Assembly: GCA_004558955.1 (NCBI GenBank)
Contig: SFZC01000109.1
Location: forward strand, 1 to 6,208
Direction: 5' to 3'
Length of the DNA stretch: 6,208 nucleotides
From: a bacterium
GTDB taxonomy: Bacteria; Cyanobacteriota; Vampirovibrionia; Gastranaerophilales; Gastranaerophilaceae
The notes under the pieces were generated by a model. The model saw only the letters and a program-made list of their open reading frames with translations. It made no database searches and was not told the DNA's origin. Each line of letters starts with the position of its first letter. The first letter of the stretch is position 1. Below are positions 1-5,746 of this stretch, piece after piece. The position numbers and the translations under genes are program-made.

Positions 1-6
1 GATTTC

Positions 7-408
7 ATGAAAAAGAGAACCCTCATCCTTTTAATAACAATATTGACCCTTTGTTTTATCATCTCCTGCAATTATGGTGTATCCCTTCCGAATAACAATT
101 GGCCAAACTTCGAATTCCTTCCTGATACCAGCGAAACCCTTGATAGTTATCTAAAAGATCTTAATAAGATAAAAAAGCCACAAATATTTTGCGTTACGCC
201 AGAAATAAAAAGAAAGCGTTTTATGTTAGGGGAAGATTTGATGAACTATTTTGAGTATTTGAACAAAAGAATTGCAACGGATGCAATACCTGTTAATTCA
301 ATTTCCGTTAATACATCGGGAGTTAATCAATTTCCGTTAATACATCGGGAGTTAATCCGTTTATTTCTGCTCCGATTTTTTCAAATTCTAATCAAAATGT
401 TTCATTAA
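7..408 (+). CDS. Lipoprotein-like N-terminal fragment, frameshifted from the downstream CHAP gene
   Basis: A 133-residue ORF starting at ATG 7. Only six bases precede it, so its ribosome binding site cannot be judged. Residues 1-21 form a lipoprotein signal: basic MKKR, a hydrophobic core, then lipobox I18-I-S-C21. This predicts export and lipidation at Cys21. Residues 22-107 resemble no family I know. Residues 108-133 are probably out of frame: they begin exactly where the second copy of a 29-bp tandem repeat begins (328), and they form an unusual run of L/F/I/R up to the stop at 406-408. With one repeat copy removed, residue 107 joins in frame to Pro (ccg, 357-359) and reads on through the CHAP gene to 2135. 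I therefore infer this is the 5' part of one 699-codon gene. The first ~95 codons use acc for Thr and ctt for Leu more than the downstream part, so a chimeric junction is also possible. It could alternatively be an independent small lipoprotein gene. Confidence 0.6.
   Translation: MKKRTLILLITILTLCFIISCNYGVSLPNNNWPNFEFLPDTSETLDSYLKDLNKIKKPQIFCVTPEIKRKRFMLGEDLMNYFEYLNKRIATDAIPVNSISVNTSGVNQFPLIHRELIRLFLLRFFQILIKMFH
299..356. repeat. Perfect 29-bp tandem duplication causing a frameshift
   Basis: Copies at 299-327 and 328-356 are identical base for base; each starts caatttccg and ends gagttaat. Both encode SISVNTSGVN, copy 1 in the frame of the upstream ORF and copy 2 in the frame of the downstream ORF. 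Because 29 is not a multiple of three, the second copy shifts the frame and separates the signal-peptide part from the CHAP part. Deleting one copy restores one continuous frame from 7 to 2135. The cause could be a genuine slippage mutation, a reversible on/off switch, or an assembly error. Confidence 0.95.
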
Positions 409-446
409 ACGGAGTTTCAATTTTTACTTCTGCTAAAAAAGAAGAT

Positions 447-2135
447 TTGTCAAAAATCGACTATGAAAAACTTTTGGCAGAACAAACTTCCGATAATTCA
501 AAACTTTCACCTTTAGAATTTGTATTAAAAGAATTTTTGTCTATTGATAAAATTAAAAAATTGGCTGATAAAAATTCTGACGGCGAAATTTCAATAGAAG
601 AGGCTCGTGAATTTGTTGAAAATTTGGTAGCAAAAGATGGAAACGCAGAAGAATTGTCATTGGCTGATTTTGAAAGGTTGATAAATGAGGAAGGAATTGA
701 CTTAGAGGCAATTTCAAATTTCATAAATGAGGCTCAGACTGACGTTCAGTCACAAACCGTTCAACCTCAACAACAAATACAAGGTACTCAATCTATACAG
801 TCAGCACCTGCACATCATCAATCATCTGGTGTTCAAAATACTGTGGCACCTCAACAAAATTCACCAAAAACTGTTGATAATATGACATTACCTGAATTAC
901 AAGAGGAAAAATCAAAAAGAACTTCTGTAATGTCAGAAAAAAGAGCTGCTTTGTCAGCAGTAAGAAACGGTCAAAATCCGCAAGTTAAACAAGCAAAAAC
1001 TCAGGCTGATATTGCAAAGAAAAAATATGAAACTTTGTTAAAAGAAGACCCTGCAGCGAAGAAATTTGCAAAAGATGTTTTGAAAAACAATAAAAAAATC
1101 GAAAAGAACCAAGCAGAATTAGACAAAGTTGCTGATTCAATTACAACAAAAGAAACTGAAATTTCTGAACTGGAAGCAAATATTTCAAATTCAGAAAGTA
1201 TGTTATCAAGTTTGGAAGGTGCGTTGTCTTCAATTCCTGCACCTTCAGGCAAACCTGAGGATAAAGAAAAAGATGCGGCACTTGCAAGCAAAAAATCTGA
1301 ATTGACAAAAGAAATTTCAAGTAAGAAAAAAGAAATCGAAAAACAAAAATCAGATTTGGCAAAGGCTCAAAAAGGTTTAGAAAAATTAAATGCCGAAAAA
1401 ACAAAGTTAGAGGCTGAAAAACAACAATTACAGACAGAAAAGGCAAAATTAGACTCGTTGGTAAAGGCAAACTGTTCAAGTGCCGTTAAAGCGGCATTAG
1501 ACGCTTTCAATGCCGCAACCAAAAATGTTGAAGCCGTAAAGGAAAGAGAAACTTCAAGTGCACAAAAGGCTTTTGATGAGGCTAAAAGCGGTGTTGCTGA
1601 AATAAATACTAAGATTGCTCAAAGACAAGCAGAAGGAGTTAAAGAAAAATTCGCATTAACTTCAGATGCGGTTGAAAATGCGGTAGAACTTGCAGAATCA
1701 CAAGTCGGAGTTCACGAAAACGGTTCATCAAACGACAGTGCCGATATCAGAAAATACAAAAACGGACGAGTTGACGGAAATCCTTGGTGTGCCTCATTTG
1801 CTTCTTGGTTGTATGGTGCAGGTCAACATTCTTCTAACGGCAAAACTTTCGGCTATACCGCCTCTTCTCAGGAAATCAAAAGAAAAGCAAATGAAGCACA
1901 CTGCTATGCTTCTAAAAATTCAAACTATGTACCTAAAAAAGGTGACCTTGCAATGTGGACAAAATCTTCTTCAACAGGTCACGTTGGCATAGTTTCAAAA
2001 GTTTATGCTGACGGTTCATTTGATACTATTGAAGGTAATTCAAAAGATGCAGTAACAAAACATCATTACACATCAAAACATTCAGTTGGTTCAGGTTTTG
2101 ACGGATTTGTTCAAATGGATAAATGGTTGGCATAA
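447..2135 (+). CDS. EF-hand, coiled-coil and CHAP-domain peptidoglycan hydrolase
   Basis: A 562-residue protein counted from TTG 447. This start has no good ribosome binding site, and the frame stays open upstream to the stop at 324-326, so the true N-terminus probably lies in the upstream fragment. Residues 41-52 (DKNSDGEISIEE) are a canonical EF-hand calcium loop with ligand positions D41, N43, D45, S49 and E52; a degenerate second hand follows near 63-75. Residues ~95-140 are a Gln/Pro/Ser linker. Residues ~146-260 and ~275-400 are Lys/Glu-rich coiled coils separated by a Pro/Gly break around 262-273, suggesting an antiparallel hairpin. Residues ~405-562 are a CHAP domain: catalytic Cys448 in NPWCASFASWLY, His512 in TGHVGIVSKV, and E529/N531 in IEGN. 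CHAP enzymes cleave peptidoglycan amide or peptide bonds. Coiled coil plus C-terminal CHAP resembles PcsB-type division hydrolases. As written it has no signal peptide, odd for a wall hydrolase, which supports the frameshift reading. Its stop is 5 bp from the convergent neighbour. Confidence 0.88.
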   Translation: MSKIDYEKLLAEQTSDNSKLSPLEFVLKEFLSIDKIKKLADKNSDGEISIEEAREFVENLVAKDGNAEELSLADFERLINEEGIDLEAISNFINEAQTDVQSQTVQPQQQIQGTQSIQSAPAHHQSSGVQNTVAPQQNSPKTVDNMTLPELQEEKSKRTSVMSEKRAALSAVRNGQNPQVKQAKTQADIAKKKYETLLKEDPAAKKFAKDVLKNNKKIEKNQAELDKVADSITTKETEISELEANISNSESMLSSLEGALSSIPAPSGKPEDKEKDAALASKKSELTKEISSKKKEIEKQKSDLAKAQKGLEKLNAEKTKLEAEKQQLQTEKAKLDSLVKANCSSAVKAALDAFNAATKNVEAVKERETSSAQKAFDEAKSGVAEINTKIAQRQAEGVKEKFALTSDAVENAVELAESQVGVHENGSSNDSADIRKYKNGRVDGNPWCASFASWLYGAGQHSSNGKTFGYTASSQEIKRKANEAHCYASKNSNYVPKKGDLAMWTKSSSTGHVGIVSKVYADGSFDTIEGNSKDAVTKHHYTSKHSVGSGFDGFVQMDKWLA

Positions 2136-2140
2136 GAAGT

Positions 2141-3046
2141 TTAAGATGCTACGATTTGTGCTAAAAGTTCAGGAAATTTGTTAATCAAAGCATCGGCGAA
2201 TTTGTCCGTATCAATTTGAGTTGTTACAACGGCAAGCAAATCTTGCGGAAGTTCCGAAATCATTTTTTGCAAATATTCGGGTCTTATTACACTCATACCT
2301 TTGACCATTTCGTCTTTTTCACGTTCTCTGTTAATGATTTTTGTGTAGGCGTCCGTGTCAAATTTTTCAAAAAGCTTTGTTTCCTGATTAGCCAACATAT
2401 AGGTTAATTCTTTTTTTTGTGTCGGTTGAAGATTTTTTATTGCGTTTTTGTAGTCCAAATCGCCGAGCTGTCCGATTTGAGCAACCATTTCTTTAGCGTT
2501 TCCGCTTGCTTCTTTTCCCGAAACACTTTCATAAACCTGTTGAAGGTAAATTTCAGGTAGGCGTTCAAGGTTGTTCAACAACATTTGTTTATTCATGTCT
2601 GTTCCCGTTAGCAATTTATCCATTTGCTCTTCCGGCATGAAATTTATTACCTGTTGTTGAGAGAATAATTGAAATACCATTTTTACCAATTCTTCTTTAG
2701 GTATGTCTTTTACTAAATCAAGCAAAGTATCTTGGGTAAAATAATTCAATCCTATGACAAGGTCGTTTGTTTCAAGCATCGGAACGAGTTTTTCCAGTTG
2801 CGAACCTGTCATTTCGGACATTATTGCAAGTTTATTTTCAGGGTCTGCAAGTTGGAAAAGTTCAACCAGTTGCGAAACATTTGTGAACATGTCGGCAGCA
2901 AGTTGTATTGCGGCTTGGTTGCCTTCCGCAGCTTCGGTTTGAATAATCTCTTCAATGGACTTATTTTGATAAGTTTCCATTTTTGACGTGGAGATGTTCA
3001 ATTTCGATTGAATGTATGCTAAATCTGTATTAATCGTAATCGACAT
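2141..3046 (-). CDS. All-helical repeat protein of unknown function (MgtE-N/FliG-like superhelix)
   Basis: A 301-residue protein. Start ATG is at 3046-3044 with GAGG at 3055-3052 and a 5-base spacer. It has no signal peptide or membrane segment, so it looks cytoplasmic unless exported by a non-Sec route. Nearly the whole sequence reads as short amphipathic helices joined by Pro/Asp/Gln turns, in units such as LKDIPKEEL-like turns followed by LVKMVFQLF, then MPEEQMDKLL, LPEIYLQQV, LQPTQKKEL, IRPEYLQKM and LPQDLLAVV. This cadence resembles the superhelical N-domain of MgtE Mg2+ channels and the middle domain of FliG, but neither the transmembrane part nor the FliG motor domain is present. The likely role is protein-protein binding; this is inference from pattern only, and I cannot name a family. 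It is convergent with the CHAP gene and divergent from the WG-repeat gene. Confidence 0.8.
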   Translation of the reverse strand: MSITINTDLAYIQSKLNISTSKMETYQNKSIEEIIQTEAAEGNQAAIQLAADMFTNVSQLVELFQLADPENKLAIMSEMTGSQLEKLVPMLETNDLVIGLNYFTQDTLLDLVKDIPKEELVKMVFQLFSQQQVINFMPEEQMDKLLTGTDMNKQMLLNNLERLPEIYLQQVYESVSGKEASGNAKEMVAQIGQLGDLDYKNAIKNLQPTQKKELTYMLANQETKLFEKFDTDAYTKIINREREKDEMVKGMSVIRPEYLQKMISELPQDLLAVVTTQIDTDKFADALINKFPELLAQIVAS

Positions 3047-3068
3047 GTTAACCTCAAAATCTCTCTTA

Positions 3069-3097
3069 TATATATTAATGTATTTTTATTTCTTCAA
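3069..3097 (-). promoter_or_regulatory. Candidate sigma70-type promoter for the helical-repeat gene
   Basis: On the minus strand TTGAAG (3097-3092) is followed by a 17-base spacer and TATATA (3074-3069). This places a start near 3062, just upstream of the GAGG ribosome binding site. Spacing is ideal, but the region is so AT-rich that chance matches are common. Confidence 0.35.
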
Positions 3098-3100
3098 TTT

Positions 3101-3143
3101 CAAAAATATTACAAATTTTAACAAAAAGTAATATATATTTTTG
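3101..3143. other. Imperfect inverted repeat in the divergent intergenic region
   Basis: The left arm caaaaatattac (3101-3112) matches the reverse complement of the right arm gtaatatatatttttg (3128-3143), except for four extra bases (tata) in the right arm. The loop is 15 bases. It lies between the two divergent start codons (3046 and 3192), where it could be an operator, but it is A/T only at most positions and may be chance. Confidence 0.25.
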
Positions 3144-3191
3144 AACCTTTTTTGTTTGGTTATCGTAGTATAAATAGCAAGGAGAAGGAAA

Positions 3192-4079
3192 ATGAAAAAG
3201 GTTGTTAAATATTTTTTGATATTTTCTTTGTTAGTAGTTTCCTCACCCGTGTTGGCTCATCCGCCCGCACCGCCTTGTGATGTTCCGCCACCACCGCCGA
3301 TAGTGCCTGTTGCGACATATTCAACTCAGTATCAGCAACCGTTTGACGGGTGTGAGGAACATTATTTGCTGATTACGGAATTTACTACAGAATATTCAGA
3401 TAATACGGCAAGCACTTCACGCTTGTACTCCGTTGTAAATAAAGACGGAGCAATGTTGGTTGAAAACGTAAAATCCGTTGAACATTTGAATAATGACAAA
3501 GAACATTATTTTTTGATATATGCAAACGGTCGTTATGAAATTATTGATTCTTACGGCACTATGACAAGTCCCGAATTGTTTACTAGTGCCAAAATGGCAG
3601 CTTATGACAGAATTATTGTGTCTAAAAGTTTGTCCGCTTTTAAAACCGGTTACGGGGTTGTGGATTACTCTGGAAAAGTTATTATTCCGCTCAAATATCA
3701 AACAATGAATTATGGAAAATTTAATAACGGTTTGTATATGACTAAATTAAACGGATATTGGGGGCTTTCGAGTTTGAATAATGAGATTTTTGCAAAGAAC
3801 GAAAACGACAGTATCAAAGAATTTCTTTCAACTTATCGCTTGAAAAAAGAGGGTAAATTCGGGTTGCTTGGTTTTGACGGACATAAAATACTTGATACAA
3901 CATACGATAGTATTGATACACTCGGAAGTGAGTATATTGTTGTAAAATCAGGCAAAAAGTACGCATTGTATGATGCTTACGGAAACGCACTTTCTCCGTT
4001 TCGTTATAAGAAAATAAAAATGGAACGTAATTCTGTTATAGGAAATACGGGAATAACTTGGGAAACCATTGTGCAATAA
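3192..4079 (+). CDS. Secreted WG-repeat protein
   Basis: A 295-residue protein. ATG 3192 is preceded by GGAG at 3181-3184 with a 7-base spacer, so the start is well supported. Residues 1-22 are a Sec signal peptide ending V-L-A before His23. A Pro-rich stretch follows (about 23-40, including five consecutive prolines). The rest is built of WG-type beta repeats with aromatic-plus-hydrophobic cores starting at about residues 79 (YSVVNKDG), 115 (YEIIDSYG), 154 (YGVVDYSGKVIIP), 190 (WGLSSLNN), 223 (FGLLGFDG) and 257 (YALYDAYG). The spacing is 33-39 residues. Only the fourth has the literal WG; the others are substituted. WG repeats are widespread beta-rich modules of mostly unknown function, thought to bind partners at the surface or in the periplasm. 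No catalytic motif is visible. It is divergent from the helical-repeat gene and has its own upstream region. Confidence 0.85.
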   Translation: MKKVVKYFLIFSLLVVSSPVLAHPPAPPCDVPPPPPIVPVATYSTQYQQPFDGCEEHYLLITEFTTEYSDNTASTSRLYSVVNKDGAMLVENVKSVEHLNNDKEHYFLIYANGRYEIIDSYGTMTSPELFTSAKMAAYDRIIVSKSLSAFKTGYGVVDYSGKVIIPLKYQTMNYGKFNNGLYMTKLNGYWGLSSLNNEIFAKNENDSIKEFLSTYRLKKEGKFGLLGFDGHKILDTTYDSIDTLGSEYIVVKSGKKYALYDAYGNALSPFRYKKIKMERNSVIGNTGITWETIVQ

Positions 4080-4087
4080 CAAATTTT

Positions 4088-4119
4088 GAAGTTGTGGGCT
4101 ATAAAAGGCTTGCAACTTC
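4088..4119. other. Inverted repeat between convergent genes, weak terminator candidate
   Basis: gaagttg (4088-4094) and caacttc (4113-4119) are perfect 7-bp inverted arms around an 18-base loop. They lie between the stops of the WG-repeat gene (4079) and the small minus-strand gene (4099), overlapping the end of the latter. The loop is long and no T tract follows, so it is a poor intrinsic terminator. Confidence 0.2.
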
Positions 4120-4461
4120 GTTGTACATAACCATATAAAAATCCGAACTTGTCATATTAGGGTTTTGTTTCATAAATTTTTTGACGTTGAATTTTGCTAG
4201 AAATTTATCAAGTTTTTCTATCGTTTTAGGATTATTTGCGTTTTCTGTTTTTAATTTTTCAATATAATTTTTGGTTAAATAAATTATGTCATCTTCTGTT
4301 AAGGCGGGTAGCGGGCTTATATCGACTTCGTCATTGTCCTCTTCTTCAAGATACTTCTTTTCTTCTTGTTGTCGCTCTTGTTGATGTTGTTTGCGTTCTT
4401 GCCCTGTAGAAATTGCGGATTCTATTTTTTGTCCGAAAGGATTACTTATCGAATTAAACAT
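4099..4461 (-). CDS. Small charged hypothetical protein
   Basis: A 120-residue protein. Start ATG is at 4461-4459 with AGAGG at 4472-4468 and a 6-base spacer, a good site that supports it as a real gene. There is no signal peptide or membrane segment. Residues ~18-36 are a Gln/Arg/Glu/Lys-rich helix, probably a short coiled coil. Residues ~36-50 are very acidic (EEEDNDEVD). Residues ~55-120 look like a compact helical domain: LTEDDIIYLTKNYIEKL, then a Lys-rich helix around KFLAKFNVKKF, then MTSSDFYMVMYNEV. I do not recognise the family. It is convergent with the WG-repeat gene and divergent from the glycine-zipper gene, sharing the 144-bp region 4462-4605. By proximity it could be co-controlled with the glycine-zipper gene, but nothing in the sequence proves a partnership. 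Confidence 0.75.
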   Translation of the reverse strand: MFNSISNPFGQKIESAISTGQERKQHQQERQQEEKKYLEEEDNDEVDISPLPALTEDDIIYLTKNYIEKLKTENANNPKTIEKLDKFLAKFNVKKFMKQNPNMTSSDFYMVMYNEVASLL

Positions 4462-4573
4462 AATACACCTCTAAGTTTTAACATCAGTATTATTTTCGGT
4501 AAAAACTGTTGAAAAATTTAATTTTTGTTAAAATTTCTTAATATAAAAGCAATAATCGTGCTCAAAAATACTT

Positions 4574-4585
4574 TATATATATATA
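4574..4585. repeat. (TA)6 dinucleotide tract upstream of the glycine-zipper gene
   Basis: Twelve bases of uninterrupted TA repeat lie 8 bases before the AAGGAG ribosome binding site. It may form part of a -10 region or an A/T leader. Short TA tracts can vary in length by slippage, which could change promoter or leader spacing; that is speculation here. Confidence 0.5.
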
Positions 4586-4593
4586 GGGGATAT

Positions 4594-4599
4594 AAGGAG
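4594..4599 (+). promoter_or_regulatory. Ribosome binding site fixing the start of the glycine-zipper gene
   Basis: AAGGAG followed by a 6-base spacer and ATG 4606. This decides the start in favour of ATG 4606 over the upstream in-frame TTG 4525, which has no such site. Confidence 0.85.
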
Positions 4600-4605
4600 T
4601 ATAAG

Positions 4606-5628
4606 ATGGGATTATTTTCAGCAGTTGCAAAAGTTGCGACACGAATTGTTAAAGCGGTAACAAAATCAGGTGGCGGTTCTGCTGCCAAAGCGGTACAAAA
4701 AAGTTCAGGCTCTATTTGGTCAGGCGTAAAATCTGTCGCAAAATCGGTAGTTGGCGGAAACAGCTTGGCAAGTCGTGCTGTTAGCAAGTTGACAAAGGCT
4801 GCCTCTAAACCTTCCTTGTGGAAAACTGTAACAAATGCGGCTTCAAAACTTTGGAAACCTATTGCAAAATACGGTTCAAAAGCGTTGAAAATTGGCACAA
4901 AATTATGTAAAAGAATTCCTGTAGTCGGAACTGTGATTACACTTGCCGTTGAACTTCCCAATATTTATAAAGGTTACAAAAAAGAAGGCTGGAAGGGGGC
5001 TTTAAAACAAGTCGGCGGGGCAGGAATTGAACTTGGCTGTATGGCTGCAGGTGCTGCTATCGGTTCGGTTGTTCCGGGTGTTGGAACGGCTATCGGTGCA
5101 GTTGTCGGCGGTCTTGTCGGTTGGGGTATCAGAGCGTTTACACTTCCTGAGCCTGATGACGATGAAGATGTTGCAGAAGCTCCAAAGGCTAATGAAAAAC
5201 AAGAGGTTCAAGCTCCTAAAAAAGAAGAAGTTAAACCAAAAGAAACCGAAAAACCTTCACCAAGTGAACCTGTGACAGAAACACCTGTTCAAAACCCGAC
5301 AACACCAACAAAACCGACAACACCTGTTGATAATGGTGTTGAAATTCCTGATGAAAATGAAGGGATTGACGAAATCGAAGATACTGAGGAAACCGACAAT
5401 ACAACAGTAGATAATGCCGAAGTAGCATATACAAAAGATGAAATTGAAAGATTGTTGGCACTTGGAATGTCAAGAAAGCAAATCAAATTACTTATGGAAA
5501 ACGGATTTACATATAGAGATGTTGAAATGGCGTTGATAACTTCAATGTTAGAGGAATCTCAAGACACAGCCAATCCGTTCTCAACTGAGGCAAAATCAAA
5601 CAAATCTTCCCTAAAACTTGTCGGATAA
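4606..5628 (+). CDS. Glycine-zipper protein with basic amphipathic N-terminus and acidic linker
   Basis: A 340-residue protein of no family I recognise. The first 115 residues contain Lys/Arg but no Asp or Glu (first acidic residue Glu116). Residues 1-20 (MGLFSAVAKVATRIVKAVTK) read as a cationic amphipathic helix and more such segments follow. Residues ~105-121 are hydrophobic (PVVGTVITLAVELPNIY). Residues ~140-173 form a longer hydrophobic Gly/Ala stretch ending in a four-glycine GxxxG ladder (GTAIGAVVGGLVG), typical of membrane-inserting glycine zippers. Residues ~178-270 are a disordered acidic linker rich in Pro, Thr, Glu and Lys. Residues ~279-315 are three short helices (EIERLLALG, RKQIKLLMENG, YRDVEMALITSM) with a UBA-like rhythm. 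There is no classical signal peptide. Such a layout would suit a membrane-active or membrane-anchored protein (toxin, effector or scaffold), but this is inference. It appears transcribed alone, divergent from the small minus-strand gene. Confidence 0.85.
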   Translation: MGLFSAVAKVATRIVKAVTKSGGGSAAKAVQKSSGSIWSGVKSVAKSVVGGNSLASRAVSKLTKAASKPSLWKTVTNAASKLWKPIAKYGSKALKIGTKLCKRIPVVGTVITLAVELPNIYKGYKKEGWKGALKQVGGAGIELGCMAAGAAIGSVVPGVGTAIGAVVGGLVGWGIRAFTLPEPDDDEDVAEAPKANEKQEVQAPKKEEVKPKETEKPSPSEPVTETPVQNPTTPTKPTTPVDNGVEIPDENEGIDEIEDTEETDNTTVDNAEVAYTKDEIERLLALGMSRKQIKLLMENGFTYRDVEMALITSMLEESQDTANPFSTEAKSNKSSLKLVG

Positions 5629-5647
5629 GGACTGTACAAATTTGATA

Positions 5648-5657
5648 ATTATATAAT
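5648..5657 (+). promoter_or_regulatory. Candidate -10 box upstream of the M48 gene
   Basis: A perfect TATAAT lies at 5652-5657 inside a 10-bp palindrome (attatataat, 5648-5657), about 90 bases before ATG 5747. No matching -35 box is seen at 16-18 bases upstream. It is the best promoter element in the 5629-5746 gap, but AT-richness makes chance likely. Confidence 0.25.
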
Positions 5658-5746
5658 GTTTTCTCAAAAATAACATATATTTACAAATACTTTAATTCAA
5701 TGGGATTTCGTATTAATATGTTGGTGTTTAGAGAAGGAGAAAAGTG

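Noticed and set aside
299..356. CRISPR-like repeat
   Set aside because: Only two copies, no spacer between them, and both lie in coding sequence.
1001..1479. Overlapping minus-strand frames of 96 and 112 residues inside the CHAP gene
   Set aside because: They are reverse readings of the Lys/Glu-rich coiled coil, giving Phe/Ser/Leu-rich sequence without ribosome binding sites or motifs.
1690..1992. 100-codon plus-strand frame within the CHAP domain
   Set aside because: Out of frame with the conserved NPWC and TGHVGIV motifs, so it is a shadow.
3161..3180. Promoter TATAAA at 3169-3174 for the WG-repeat gene
   Set aside because: It would start transcription around the ribosome binding site itself and has no -35 box at proper spacing.
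4088..4119. Strong intrinsic terminator
   Set aside because: The 7-bp stem has an 18-base loop and no T tract; kept only as a weak inverted repeat.
4525..4605. N-terminal extension of the glycine-zipper protein from TTG 4525
   Set aside because: ATG 4606 has an ideal AAGGAG site; the extension covers AT-rich promoter-like DNA and has no ribosome binding site.
4518..5486. Minus-strand frames opposite the glycine-zipper gene
   Set aside because: Low-complexity mirror readings of a gene with clear start and structure; no independent support.
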